Source of the DNA: Chlorocebus sabaeus
Taxonomy: Eukaryota; Chordata; Mammalia; Primates; Cercopithecidae
NCBI RefSeq assembly: GCF_047675955.1
Contig: NC_132913.1
Coordinates: 75,201,236 to 75,265,235 of the forward strand
Length of the DNA stretch: 64,000 bases
Direction: 5' to 3'
Both the position numbers and the translations under genes were made by a program. Shown piece after piece: positions 43,004 to 55,722 of this stretch. Numbering within the stretch: the stretch's first letter is position 1; each line of letters begins with the position of its first letter. Under the pieces are notes generated by a model, which was given only the letters and a program-made list of their open reading frames with translations, was not told where the DNA came from and did no database searches.

Positions 43004-45178
43004 AGGCTGGCTGCACGTACTTACATTTATCATGCCTTGAAAATGGACTATTTAAAGTGTTTTCTCACATCAATTACTTTATATCTACCTTTGCTAAATA
43101 TTTCAAGTTCAATAAAAGCAGCTGAGGCTTCTGAATTATTGGCAAAATGCCCTTGTGTTTAAGGTTCTTACTCAGGTGAACACCTGATGTTCACAAGCTT
43201 TATAAATGAATAACAGAGAAATAACTTTAAGTGACAACCAGTTTTGTCTAATATCTTCATTTTTCATAAGTCATCTAGATAAATTGTTAACAATAAAAAA
43301 AAATTAAGTGCATAAAAATAGGATAAATGCTTCCAGGTAAACTTTTTATGTAATTTTAAAATCTTAAAATTATTTTGGATGCTTATTGAATATTTGTGTC
43401 ATTTCTAACTAAGAAAGGGTTATAATGTAGGAAAATATATTTCTAAAATTGTGGAGTGGTTTCATCTATAAAATGTTCACATCTGATGGACAGTTCAGGA
43501 TTTCTTGCTTCCTAGGTTTTCACTAAAATTTAAGGTTACTAAGAATAAGAATTCTAGTTAATATATAATTCTTATATAATTCTATAAGTTGTGTTCTTGA
43601 GAAAAATAATTTTATATAATTTAGAAGTTATTCAAAAGTTAAAAAAGTAAAAATAAAATAGGAAGTAAAAGAGATGTGAGAAGAGTTATGAATATGAAAA
43701 TATTTTTGGTAAGTAAGATTGTTTAAAAATAATAATTTTATCTAAAAAAGATCTTGTGTGGTAAATTTTTGTCTTAAAGTAAAATGACTGGTTATTTTTA
43801 AAAAGGTGTAATGTAAGACAAGTAAGAAAGTAAAAAATGTTATAAATGGGCTGCATAACTGGTTATAAGGTACAAGAAACAGCATTTATAAAAGGAATGT
43901 TGTAAATAATTAAATAAGTTGGTTATAATTAAAAAGGAAACCATTATAATAGTCTTTCTAAAGGTTAGCCTACATCAAAACAAGGGTTACTTAAGGTATT
44001 GCTTTGCTTTTAGGGAAATTACAAGAGGTTTTGATTTTTGATTTTTAACCAATTTCTTTTAAAAACTTCTTAGATTCATATCTCAGAGGCTCAACATTTG
44101 TTGTGTCTTGTTGCTTTCAGCTTTTCCTCCCCTTGAGAGGGCTTGAGATGACAACTCTCTCCTTCAGTTTTTTCCTCACTCCTGAAATTTTTTTCCTCTA
44201 GTTCCAACTGTTATTGTGGCCTAATACTAAGATGTTTTATCTTAAAGGTCTAAAAAAGCAATGTTTACCTCCAGTATAACTTTATCTGTACTCTTGATTT
44301 TTCTTGATAAGTCTAAATTTTTCAATGTAATCAGGAACTTCTCATGCTGTTACTAAGAGTCATGTGTTCCCCTGCTATACTCATAACCTTGAACAGACTC
44401 TTCCTGTGTCTGATTACATTCGTATGCTCTTTTCAACAGGTTTGACTTTTGGGTTACCTAAATGGGCTTCCCATAAGGAGAAGCAATTACACTGCAGAAA
44501 GTTGTCTTTGCCTTTTTGGTACTTGGCTTAAAAAACAAAGATTTTACATTTTATTAATAGCAAAATAATTTCTATATTATATTTGAAGGTTTCTGATTCT
44601 TTAGGAAAACTAAAATTTAAAAGGGTTAAGGTATTTATTTTCATATAACTTTGTATATTGCTTTTAAAGTCTTTTAATTATCAATCTTGGTTAAATAAAC
44701 AAATATTTTTTGTTTTGGTGAAATGTTTTGAGCCTTTTAACATCTTTAATAAATATTCTTGAAATCAAAATCCTAAGTGTCTGACCTAAACTTATTGCTG
44801 GGGACTTAACAAAGCTATAAAATGAATGACTACAAGGTTGTAGAATCTTTTTGTAACTCTTAAATCAGGTCATAAACTCCAATATCACCACCTCAAGCTC
44901 CTTGAAAAGGTCCTAGGTGCTATTAACTAATCCCTGTGCTGTTAAGTTACAAGGTTTTGATTCCTGGATATACATACCCATGAACTGCTGCTAAATCTTA
45001 AATGTTGATGCAAGTATCTGACACCAAACTTAAGTTAACCAAAGGCTGGACTTTAGACCTGGGAGAAGGTGACAATTAAAATATTTAACTGCTTTCATGA
45101 AACATGTGGACAGGCTCTAATACAAAGACACTAAGACTCATTTAATAATTTTGCTTCTAGATCCTTGATGCTAAATGT
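43004..45178. other. AT-rich stretch, possibly decayed ERV internal
   Basis: No open frame with motifs. Lies between LTR-like blocks and upstream of the protease remnant, so part may be retroviral; I see no direct proof. Confidence 0.35.
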
Positions 45179-45543
45179 ATTAGTCCATTCTCATGCTGCT
45201 ACTAAAGATATACTCAAAACTAGGTAATTTGTAAAGGAAAGAGGTTTAATTGACTCACAGTCCAGCATGGCTGGAGAGTCCTCAGGAAACACAATCATGG
45301 CAGAAGAGGGAGCAAAGATGTTCTTCTTCACATGGTGGAAGGAAGGAGAATTGCAATGCAAAGGGGGAAAAGCCCCTTATAAAATCATCAGATCATGTGA
45401 TAACTCACTATCATGAGAACAGCATGAGGGTAACAACCCTCATGATTAAGTTGCCTCCCACCACCTCCCTCCTATGACACATGGGGATTGTGGGAACTAC
45501 AATTTAAGATGAGATTTGGGTGGGGACACAGCCAATCTATATC
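45179..45543 (-). repeat. THE1/MST-type MaLR LTR
   Basis: On the minus strand it runs from ATATAGATTGGCTGTGTCCC to GGACTAATACA, full length, a solo LTR. Confidence 0.82.
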
Positions 45544-47090
45544 GCTAAATAATTTGAAGGTTTAACTACCTGTGAGCTTCCTTTTCTGTCATTATCAAGA
45601 CTTGAAAACGGCTTATGACCTTTTTGTTTAAAACATTGCTAATTCTCTATATTTTGTTTTCCAAAGTCAAGAACACGTTTTTTGTTTGTTTGTTTGTTTG
45701 TTTTCCTTTTGAGCTATTTACAGCTTACAGAAATTGGGTACTACAATAACAAAAAATATCTCTTTGCCTAATATCTCCAAAATTTGAAAATTGTGCAATC
45801 CTACTGAGTCAATATGTTTTGGCTTGCCTATGCACTGCTACTAAAGCTATATAATGTCAAGCACCCTCCCTCTAAGCCCAAGGACTATTGTAGAAGAGGT
45901 GGATGCATGAGAGTATAAGAGTGAATTTTGAAGGATAAAATTTGTTCAGACCCTTGAAATCAAAGACGGGTATACCGATGCTTTAACAGCAGCTCGATAT
46001 GTAGAACTTATAAATTATTCAATTTTGTCACCTTGCATTTTTGCTTTTAGTTTTTAACTCTTATGTTGCCTAAAAGATTTTAAGAGCTAATGAGTGCCTT
46101 CCCTCCTACATTCCTGCCTAGTCTGGAATGATTAATTGGCTATAAGTCTTCTGGCTCAAAGTCCTTTGGCCATAGGAGTCCCATTGAGGGACATGATGGA
46201 CCCAGGACAGGTAGCTGCACCACTCTGGCAATGATATGGGACAAAATAAAAGCTTGGCCATTGATGTTGTCTCTGGCCTATCTTGCCCAAAAAAGGAGGA
46301 ATACAAACAACAAGAACAACAAAAATCATAAGTCCTCCACTGACTGAACAGACCAAGGAGACAAGAGGACACCCCAACCCCCAGCTCCAAAAAAAAAAAA
46401 AATTAAAAACCCAGTTCCCAGCCACGATGGTATAAAATGTCAGTCATGTCTCATTATACTTCCTCCCTTTTATGGTTTAGACACAACAGCGGACCAGCAT
46501 TAAAGTTAAAATACAGATCATAAAACTGACAAAACATTCTTTGTGGCAATAAGATACCAAATTATAAATAGAACCTAAGTCCATGTCAGGCAAGGGCCAA
46601 GTCATGCACCTCTACACTTAAAGAATAAACTACGTTCTAACTGCCACATGGTTTTTGTTTTTCTCCAGCAGCTAAACAAGCACTGGCCTCGAGATAAACA
46701 TATTAAAATGATTTGCACTTCCACCAGATGCTAACAGACCTCCTATGCTCCCTGCCCATGTTCGACTAACATAACTATAACTTTGAATGGACAAGAGACT
46801 GATTTCAGTAACTTTCCCAAGATAAGAATACCACTGACCATGGACTGGTTCTGACTAGTTTACAGAGATTGTGTATTTGTGTGCCTTTGTGTACTGACAA
46901 AAACCTTTTGATGTATAGGACCTAGTTGTAATACTTTAAATTTTAGGTCTCCACTCCAAGGTGAACGTAATTCATATGTTACGTGTATGTTTGTTCAGTA
47001 TGCACGTGTCAGAATCACCTTCACAAATATTCAGAACTTATCCTATAACCTGCTGAATATGTATGTTTAACCAACCTGTCATTATATCCA
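45544..47090. other. Probably decayed ERV internal, unassigned
   Basis: It lies just upstream of the protease remnant, where gag would be expected, but no gag motif is visible. A minus-strand frame (46118-46390) has a hydrophobic segment with no supporting context. A TTTG repeat lies at about 45679-45702. Confidence 0.35.
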
Positions 47091-47094
47091 TACA

Positions 47095-47360
47095 GCAGCC
47101 CAGGTACAATTCACAGTGGGAAGCAAATTTACTGACTTTCATATTGATATGGGGACCATATATTCTCTAGTTAACTCCTGTCTATCCTCTGTTTCAAAGA
47201 AGACTAATATTTCAAAATACTAGACCACTGCTAGTATTTTGGTATTTCCTATCAAATGGTTACAGAAATGTAACCATTTGTTTACAGAAATGTCAGGCGA
47301 AATTGTGACTTTCCCCTTCCTACAACCTTTTGATTGTCATCTTGGAGACCACAATCTAAG
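47095..47360 (+). pseudogene. Class I ERV protease remnant
   Basis: On the + strand, VQFTVGSKFTDFHIDMG has the shape of the retroviral protease N-terminal part, with the active-site DTG changed to DMG. It is followed by YSLVNS and, in another frame, by FLQPFDCHLGDH, which matches the later part of ERV proteases. Frameshifts and stops separate the parts. This is an ancient, inactive copy, older than and unrelated in age to the provirus at 11016. Confidence 0.6.
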
Positions 47361-47538
47361 ACAAAAAAAAGCATTGTCAAAATATGTCCAAAAACCCATT
47401 CAACTTGAGAGAAGGTGTTGTCAGTTGCCCTGTTATAAATGTAAATGGCTTCCTGAAACAGGCACAAATTGAGTCCTTTTAACATATTTTATAGTAGGCC
47501 ATTTCAGGTTTCTGCCGTGGTGAGAAAACCAACTGATA

Positions 47539-47575
<37 letters not shown>

Positions 47576-47860
47576 CACATTTGTTAAGATTCCAGGCACT
47601 ATACTAACTCCTGTTTATAAATTTACTTCTCATGGGAACACTCACCTCAGAAATGGCCCTATATTCTTTCCAACTTCGAATTGGGTCCTCCTAAGGACCC
47701 AAAAATAAAACAAAAAACAAACAAAACAGAGACCTGAACATTGCACGCTACTGGGTCAAGTAGTCTCATTCCAAAGTCCCCAATCAACACCCCCATTCAG
47801 CAGGAAGTAACTAGACTAGAGTAGATGCCCCTTTTCCATAGAAATGGAATAAGAAATTGA
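47361..47860. other. Intergenic or ERV remnant with a long A tract
   Basis: Thirty-two A's in a row lie at about 47541-47572 without an obvious Alu or L1 body in front. No gene is seen. Confidence 0.45.
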
Positions 47861-48300
47861 CAGTGGAGAATTTGTAACTGAGGCAGTGACTCCCTTCTTA
47901 AAAGTAACTAGTCATTCTTTCACAATGCTTTACTGTGCACTTGCTTAAGAACTCCAAGAACTAACCTTGACATAAAATCAAGGCTGTGAAATGCCCATCC
48001 CTGGAAAAAGGCTGAGCATTTAATGTTGAATCCTGCTGCAATCTAGCTGATGCCTGCCAGGAAACCAAATGGCCCATTACTCAAGATAATCATTGGAACA
48101 GGACATGCTAACCTGCACTTAGCTAACTTCTGCACAATTTCCCACGCCCCTACCTTTTAAAACTCCTTTGGCCAATCAGAAAAAAGAGAGATGGTCTTTG
48201 CAATGCAAGTTCACCATCTCCTTAAGTTGTTAGCTCCAGAATAAACCTACTTTTCCTCACACCAACCCTTGTTTCTGGAGTTTTGGCTTCTAACTGAAGA
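47861..48300 (+). repeat. Class I LTR-like block
   Basis: A CCAATCAG box (about 48172) and AATAAACC (48240) followed by T/G-rich sequence give LTR layout on the + strand. It does not look like the block at 40745, so it may be a separate element. Confidence 0.5.
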
Positions 48301-48690
48301 GGAGCTGAGCCTCAGTTTGGTTATTGTAGTGCAGTCTATGACCTCCTATTCCCTCATCCTGCTGACACCACTTCACATTATTTCCTGAAATTTGTATTCT
48401 TAAGAGTGATATGGACAAGGTTTAGTCAGATGTGAGAAGGCTGTTATTTCTTTTAGACCATGGATTTTTAGGAGACTTAGAAAGTGTGCAAAACCATGAA
48501 GTGCAAATGCATAGCAAAAGGCAATGGAAATTTGTACTTTGGTCTTCATCTAAGTATTTCTGTAGACAAGCATTGTAAACCATGGGCTACTGTAAACATT
48601 CTAAATCAGTGACAATTTACTCCATGGCACTTATGTGAAAAATAAAATGATTAAATAGATTGCTTCCTAACACTTTAATAAAATGTTTCA
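48301..48690. other. Intergenic, nothing recognised
   Basis: No supported feature. Confidence 0.5.
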
Positions 48691-48696
48691 CGTTTT

Positions 48697-49013
48697 GATT
48701 TTTTTTTTGTGTGTGTGTTTGTTTGTTTTTAGACAGAGTCTCACTCTGTCACCCAGGCTAGAGTGCAGTGGCACTATTTTGGCTCACTGCAACCTCCGCC
48801 TCCCAGGTTCAAGCAACTCCCCCACCTCAGCTTCCCGAATAACTGGAATTACAGATGTACACCACCACGCCTGGCTAATTTTTTGTATTTTTAGTACAGA
48901 TGGGGGTCTCACCGTTTTGGCCAGGCTGGTCTCGATCTCCTGACCTCAAGTGATCTGCCCGCCTTGACCTCCCAAAGTGCTGGGATTATAGGCAGGAGCC
49001 ACCGCGCCTAGCC
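48697..49013 (-). repeat. Antisense Alu
   Basis: TTTTTTTTTGTGTGTGTG then AGACAGAGTCTCACTCTGTC through CCACCGCGCCTAGCC. The flanks CACGTTTTGATTTT and CACATGTTTTGATTTT look like its target-site duplication. Confidence 0.93.
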
Positions 49014-50300
49014 ACATGTTTTGATTTTATATTTATTTTCAATTTGTCATATCATTCTGCCTGCATACAATTTTCCCTACTTTGTTAGATGTCTTATTTT
49101 CCTTCAAATACTTTGTTATCTGGTGTATTGTCTTGAATTTGGTAGAGACCCAATTGATGCTTTTGTTTATTAACTAGATCCCCAAAGAGCCAGAAATCAA
49201 GATGTCTGATTTTTTAATGCTTTTTTCAGTTTATATAAATATTTCTTTTGTTTGTTTTTCTTTGTCAGGATTGTCTTTTTGTTTTGTCTTTTTTCTTCTT
49301 TTGTTTTTCCTTTGTAAAATTCTACTGCTTTTTTCTTTCTTTTATAGGTTTCTAAAGAAAACATAAATTGGCAGTCTGCATATCTCATTTAAGCCACTTT
49401 ATTTTTCAATTAGCATTTGACATTTTTATATCCTTTTGAGTAAGAAACATGACTTTTAACCAAAATATTTTGCTAGGAATGTGTGTGTGTGTGTTAATTG
49501 AACAAAAGAGAATATTAACATTTGCAGAAGCCCTCAGAGAAGAATCCCATGGCTCAGAAATTATTCTTGCTTGCAGTTTAATATTTCTATTAGAGATAGA
49601 AATATTAAATGTACCTCTAAGATCATAATTTTTAAGCAAGTTAAGGAGTGAGTATGATTAGAAGTGACTATTTAATCAGCCTCAAATGTGTTTTATTAAT
49701 CTTGTGAAATTTAGGGTCATTGGTATTAAAATAATCAAATTAAAGTTTAGCCTAGAAAGATAAATTATCTCCCACTTGTTTTTACCAAAGCCTTTGTGGT
49801 GAAGAGAAAGAAAAAAAGAAAAAGAACGTTTCCTAATATATTGAAACTTTAATCCTAGGTTTTAGAGACTTACAATTAATTTAAGGTTAAAGGCACTTAG
49901 AGGTCACATGGTCTCGCTCCCAATTAGTCTAAGAACAGGTGTATGAAGGGTTGCTGCAACTAAAACTACTAATCTGCTAATTATTACAACTTTCTACTGT
50001 ATAGCAGGATGTGAAGTAATACTCAATTTTGGCTATTTTCTTGTTAATTACCAAATTCATTTTTGCCTGGGGGACAAATAGTTTTTAAAAGATTCTTACT
50101 TTGGAAAATTTGAGATTGTTCTTTGGCTCCTTAAATGGAATTAATATTTAAAACACTGATGGCTATTTAAACAACAACAGTTTAGACTTTTTGCTTTTGC
50201 ATATTTACATTATTGTATATACATGAATATGTATATATGTACTTCACATATTCATACACATATAAAATATACACAAAGTTTAGTTAGACAGATATTCATG
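49014..50300. other. AT-rich intergenic, nothing recognised
   Basis: A short TG run lies at about 49481-49493. No supported gene. Confidence 0.5.
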
Positions 50301-50930
50301 TTCCCAAATAATAATAACTTTCTTTTCCAAAAACTTGATCTGCTTATTCTTAACGAAAGGATGTTGAAATCTCCACAAATAGTTGGCGTATTTGCCAGCT
50401 TCTCTTTGAATAACTTGTGGAATTCTTTCTCTATTTGCTTCAAAATGATGCTGTTTAATACCTTATAATTCTGTTCATTATATTTTCTTGAATGATTCAT
50501 TTTTATTAATTTTTAATAATACTCTGTCTACTAAACATATTAATTTATAATTTCTACATTTTTGGTAGTGATATTATTGCATCTGGTTTTTTCAAAATAT
50601 CATCGGTCAAGTATATCTGTCTCTCTCCCTTTATTTGCAGCCTTTTCTATATTATTTGTATCTCTTGCAATCATTTCATGTATGTTCAGATTGTAAGATA
50701 GTCCTAAAGTCTCTGTATTTCAATAGGTGTTAACCCACAGTCCTTATGATTACTGAATTCTACCATATTGACTGCCTCTATTGCATTTTGATTGGTTTTA
50801 TTTTCCTAAGTTTTGTTGAATTGATCCAGCTTTTAATTAGCATTATTTCTCTTTCCCTATCCTCTAATTTCTGAAATAAAATATTCTAGCTGCTATTACC
50901 TTACGTATAAATTTAGAAATTATGCAAAAT
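50301..50930 (-). repeat. Old antisense L1 fragment (L1M-like)
   Basis: GATGTTGAAATCTCCACAAA, AGGTGTTAACCCACAGTCC and nearby words follow the order of the antisense ORF2 of old L1s. Heavily diverged. Confidence 0.4.
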
Positions 50931-50989
50931 TTTAATTGATATTATCATAGACTCTATCTCAACTTGTTTTCTTTCTTTCTTTCTTTCTT

Positions 50990-51280
50990 TTTATTTTGAG
51001 ACAGAGTTTCACTCTTGTCGCCCAGGCCGGAGTGCAGTGGTACAATCTTGGCTCACTGCAACCTCCCCCTCCTGGGTTCAAGTGATTCTCTGCTTCAGCT
51101 TCCCAAGTAGCTGGGATTACAAGTGCCCACCACCATGCCCCACTAATTTTTGTATTTTTAGTAGAGATGGGCTTTCACCATTTCGGCCAGGCTGCTCTCA
51201 AATTCCTGAGCTCAGGTGATCTGCCCTCCTTGGCCTCCCAAAGTGCTGGGATTACAAGCGTGAACCACCACACTCAGCCT
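50990..51280 (-). repeat. Antisense Alu
   Basis: A (CTTT)n tail complement, then GAGACAGAGTTTCACTCTTG through GTGAACCACCACACTCAGCC. Confidence 0.94.
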
Positions 51281-51785
51281 CCCCTTTTTTTCTTATATTT
51301 AGTTTATATTATTATATTAACTTTGGTAGAGCGAGCCATATTTTTTTCAGAAAGAATTTATCCCTAACAGATTGAGCTCTTGCATATCCAAAATAAATTT
51401 TATTTTGTCCTCATAACTGAATGCTCATTTGATTAGCTACAAAGTTCTCAATTTAACATCACTTTTCCCTCAGCACTTTGGAGGCTTTGCTTGATTGCCT
51501 TTAATATTTTTCTGCTCAAGCTGAAGTTTGATGTCTCTTTGATTTGTTTTTTTTGGCATGCGACATACTTTGTTCTTTGAAAATATTAACAATTCTATCT
51601 TCCCTATGCAGTTCTTAAATGTCACTAACATATACCTGAGTTTGAATCTGTTTTTATTCACTTTGTTCAGGTCTCGCTGTTCATTTCAAACTTTAGACTC
51701 ATTCATTTGATTGTTTGATTATTTATTCCACTAACTTGTCTCTGTTCTTTTGGTTGGAGACTGGAACCCCTGCAAGAAGGCTATT
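51281..51785. other. Intergenic, nothing recognised
   Basis: No supported feature; may hold more decayed L1. Confidence 0.4.
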
Positions 51786-52495
51786 ATTATTCTGGATAAT
51801 TATAGTTATAAAGATAAGAAAGAATGATATATTTTGGAAAATATTCACATTAAAAAACACAATAGCCTTAATATATGTGAAAACATATATTATATATGTG
51901 TAATTATATATATTATATATGTGTAACTGTGTTGAAAACAGAGTAGACACAGTTGAATGTAGTAAGCTAGAAGACCGAGAAAGGAAAATAACATCAAGAA
52001 TAACAGTAGCCACCTTGCAGGGGTTCCAGGCTGTGTATGCATATATACATGTTGTCATATATATAAAGGGAGTGTACGTATATGTATGAGCGTGTGTGTG
52101 TGTATATATGTATATTTATATATTTTATATATTTAAATTAAATATTAAATAATATATAGTATATATTCATATTTTTATATACACACATATACATTATATA
52201 TAATTCATACATATTATATATCTCTATATAAATATATATACACACACATGCACACACACATAATCCTACATACACTTTTTAAATTCATTTATTTCTGTGG
52301 TTTCTGGGAAATTTTTCTTTCTCAGTCTTCTAGCTTACTATCTTCAGTTGTGTCTATTCTGTTTTCAACATAGGTATATATACATAATAATATATATTTT
52401 CACATATATTAAGAATATTGAGGTTTTAAAATTGTATATTTTTCAAAATACATTATTCTTTCTTATCTTTACAACTGTAATTATTATATTAAATT
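51786..52495. repeat. Imperfect inverted repeat, about 200-bp arms, AT-rich loop
   Basis: The arm 51786-51998 matches the reverse complement of about 52300-52495, including AAAGATAAGAAAGAAT, AATATATGTGAAAA, GTTGAAAACAGA and TAGTAAGCTAGAAGAC. The roughly 300-bp loop is TA/CA/TG repeats. The arms differ by scattered substitutions and small indels. It is either a long-armed MITE or an old inverted duplication. Confidence 0.8.
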
Positions 52496-52850
52496 AGTTT
52501 ATCCCTAATTAACTGTTTTCTAATGATTTAGTTTTGTTAATTTTGTTGCCTATATTTTGAGGTCTGAATTTAACACAAATATCTGGTGACTCTCATCTGT
52601 GTTTATATTGCTTGTAGAGGTGTCAGAAAGTGTATTTTCTCAGGCCAAATAAGATTTCTCCTTGCCTTGTGGGGGAAAACCAATCTTAATTTTAGGAGTC
52701 TTGCCTTGGGCTTTTCAACCCACAAAAATCTGTGGCTGTGGAGTATGGGGCTGTGTGGAATAAGAGAAGCTTATGATATGGGGTATTAGCTGCCCTGCTG
52801 TCCAGGGCAGTCCCTGTACCAACTCTGAATATCTCTTGGATGCAATCTTT
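52496..52850. other. Intergenic, nothing recognised
   Basis: No supported gene; may include the sequence attached to the U2 fragment. Confidence 0.4.
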
Positions 52851-52886
52851 CTACACTTGATCTTAGCCAAAAGGCCGAGAAGTGAT
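52851..52886 (-). pseudogene. RNU2 pseudogene: U2 snRNA 5'-end fragment
   Basis: The minus strand reads ATCACTTCTCGGCCTTTTGG and on to GTGTAG, matching the first 36 nt of U2 snRNA with one C-to-T change near the start. Beyond that the match stops, so only the 5' end is present. Not a functional gene: the branch-site-pairing, Sm-site and 3' parts are all missing. Confidence 0.85.
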
Positions 52887-53234
52887 AGGATGGAATTTTT
52901 CTATGCACAGAGTTGAAAGCACAGCTTTCTCCTGGATGTAGTTGGAAAAACCAGTATTTTCTTTTCTTTTCTTCATCTTCTTCTTTACTCTTTGCTGAAA
53001 TGTTGAGTTGACAAGTCTCTAATCTGCTTCTTTTTCTGTTTGAGTATCCAGGATAACCACTGTGATTGGGCACATAATCCAATGCTTTAGGAATTAATGT
53101 TTTAGGTTTAGTGAAGGACAAAATTTTATGATGCCAATCATTTAGTATAGATGGATGGTGGGAAAGATCTCCTGAAACAAATTTTCTGGGGGCAACCCTT
53201 GCATTACAGAAATCACTGCTCCATATTTTAATGT
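52887..53234. other. Intergenic, nothing recognised
   Basis: The 111-codon minus-strand frame (52786-53121) runs through the U2 fragment and has no protein motif. Confidence 0.5.
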
Positions 53235-53526
53235 TTTTTGTTTTTGTTTTTGAGACAGAGTCTTGCTCTGTCGCCCAGGCTGGAGCGCAGTGGAGCTATC
53301 TCAGCTCACTGCAACCTCCACCTCCCGAGTTTAAGTGATTCTTCTGCCTCAGCCTTCTGAGTAGCTGGAACTACAGGCATGGGCCACCACACTCAGCTGT
53401 TTTGTATTTTTAGTAGAGACAGGGTTTCACCATATTGGCCAGGCTGGTCTTGAATTCCTGACCCTTGTGATCCTCCACAGCCTCCCAAAGTGCTGGGATT
53501 ACAGGTGTGAGCTACCACACACGGCC
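53235..53526 (-). repeat. Antisense Alu
   Basis: TTTTTGAGACAGAGTCTTGC through GAGCTACCACACACGGCCC. Confidence 0.94.
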
Positions 53527-54310
53527 CTTCACTCGGTTTTGTTGAATTTTTTTTCCATCTAACCTTTATGATGAGAATGCTTTCTCGCCTTTATCCTTTG
53601 TCTGTTTTGGGCTAAAGTTTTTCTCTTTTCTGGTCTTTGTGTGAGTGCAATTCTACATTCTGTCCTAAAGATTATAATTCCCAGTCAGTTGGATTCAAAT
53701 TTCCCCAAAGCAGTAGTTCCTTACACAGCACTTTGGCCTGTCATCTCAAGACCTGACTTCAAAAGATAGGTACTTTTGTTTTTGAAGATCCCCAATTGTT
53801 AGAAATTATCATAAAAAGAATAGTGATTCTCGGATACTAAAAGACTAGGACAGAGTTCTACTGATAACTTTCATTTTATCTCTCTACCTTTTCATTTAGA
53901 AGTATTCCTTTTGATCCTTAACAAGTATAGATGCTTTGAAGGGTCTTGCCTTTTCTACATAGATCAGAGGAAAGCACTTCAACTCTAGAGAAGTTGCAAT
54001 GAAAGGTTAGCCTTTCTTTCTTTACTTTTTAATGTTATATTTAGAAGAGGCCACCTTTTGTGAGAAAATGTGCAATGAAAATTAAGTAGTATCACAAAAT
54101 GAAGAATAAAACACTACTCCCTTCTGAGCTCATACATATTTGAAACCAGATGGCTGCCCAAATCCATAATTTCTAGCAATCCATTTACATAAGAATTTAT
54201 GTGATTTGGAGGCTAATTCCTCTCTGAAGGAAATGGGAAGACCAAAGTCTAAATAACTTATTCTTTGAAAATATTAATTAAACAAAACAAAAGTTAAAGC
54301 CTATGATGCA
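53527..54310. other. Intergenic, nothing recognised
   Basis: No supported feature. Confidence 0.5.
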
Positions 54311-54460
54311 GACATACCTTGTTTTATTGTGCTTCTCTTTATTGTGCATCATAGATACTGCTTTAAAAAAAATGCCAGTTGGAGGTTTGTGGCAACCTTG
54401 CTTTAAGCAAATCTATCAGCGCCCTTTTTTCCAACAGCATGTGCTCATTCTGAGCCTTAG
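54311..54460 (+). repeat. DNA transposon end, Tigger1-like
   Basis: CAGACATACCTTGTTTTATT and the following GGTTTGTGGCAACC and CCAACAGCATGTGCTCA match the 5' end text of Tigger1-type elements. Only one end is present; the ERV follows at once. Confidence 0.6.
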
Positions 54461-54489
54461 ATTTTGAGACCTTATATTCTCTGTTAGCC

Positions 54490-55230
54490 AGAAAATTAAG
54501 AAGAACCCTACTGCCCTCCTGAGAGATTTCCTCCGTTGGGGCACAAGGGAAACTGTCATCTACATATTATAAAACTTTAACCTGATGATAAAGGCGCTCA
54601 GAGAGATCTTTTGACACCTGCCCAAACAGGTGGGGGCTGTCTCAGAATCCCTAGGATAACACCATCCAGGTGATTTGGGTGGTCTTATTGGAGAGATTGT
54701 CAAATGCAAACAAATACTGGGAGTCGGGGTATAATGGTATGTAGAAAAAGGCATTCTTTAGGTCCAGGACTGTGAACCATTTAGTTCCCCCAGGTATTTA
54801 AGGTATAGTGAATGGGATCCACTGGATGAATAGGAACCACAGCCTCATTAATGAGGCAGAGGACCTGGACCAGTCTTCATTCCCTGTTGTTTTTGTAATA
54901 CCCCAATATAGGAGTATTCCAAGGGTTGTTGCAGGGTTTGAGGAGGCCCTGCATCCTCAAGTTATCAATGATAGCATCTAGTCCTTTCCTAACTTCTGTT
55001 TGTAGTGGATATTGTCTCTGGTTACGGAAGGAGGTAGCATCCTTAAGGTGGATCTGGACCAGTGTGGCGGTTGTGGCTCAGCCAATTTTCCCTTTAGTTA
55101 CCCAAACCTCTGGGTTAATATCAGTCTCCACTAGAAAGAGGCAAACAGTCTGTCCTGGAACCATCAGGAAGGTGGTTCCCATACCAGCCACAATACCCCT
55201 ATCTAGCTGAGGAGCTAGGCTTTCAGGCAT
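54490..55230 (-). pseudogene. ERV reverse transcriptase remnant
   Basis: On the minus strand and across frames, the RT palm is recognisable: a downstream box of the LPQGF kind (SQGF-like with a stop beside it), then YVDD intact at 54555-54566. At least two frameshifts and several stops. No activity possible. Confidence 0.7.
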
Positions 55231-55499
55231 GATTTAAAAGGCGGGAGTAAACAAGACATCTCCCCAATTACAACTAAGTGTTTGGAAAAATATCAGTTTA
55301 AAGACTTTATGGAGACACGCCTCATGGTCCTGCTAAGAGAGGAGTGGGGGTGGATTTCAGAGGAGAACTGAAAGGCCCACTCTAGTGTCCACAAGGAGGT
55401 CCACCTTCCTCCATTCAACTTCCCAAATCACCCAGGGCTCCTGGAGGGTAATGGCAGTCTGAACCACTGGAGCTGTGGAGAGGGGCCCCATGACCCATC

Positions 55500-55722
55500 A
55501 GTCCTGCTGGACCATTTGGAAAACTGGCTGTGGACCTAGTGATCTGCATCTCCAGGGAGAGTCCACCCTCCAGTGGTCCACATCATAAACTGGACACGGT
55601 CGAGGTGGCTTCCTCATGTTGCTTGGGCAATCCTTCCTAACGTGCCATGGCTTGGCATATTTGTAGCAGTTAACAAGTGCATCACAGGGATTCTGGGGTT
55701 TGTGAGTCTGCAAGGTTACCAT
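55500..55722 (-). pseudogene. ERV nucleocapsid zinc-knuckle remnant
   Basis: CYKYAKPWHVRKDC keeps three of the four CCHC ligands; the second Cys is Tyr. It lies between the gag and RT remnants, as nucleocapsid should. Confidence 0.65.

Noticed and set aside
46118..46425. Hydrophobic minus-strand frames resembling an Env membrane segment
   Set aside because: A single hydrophobic run without CX6CC or other Env landmarks is not enough, and the nearby retroviral remnant is on the other strand.
47541..47572. Long A run as the tail of a processed pseudogene
   Set aside because: No gene-like body could be recognised upstream on the + strand, and no target duplication was found by eye.
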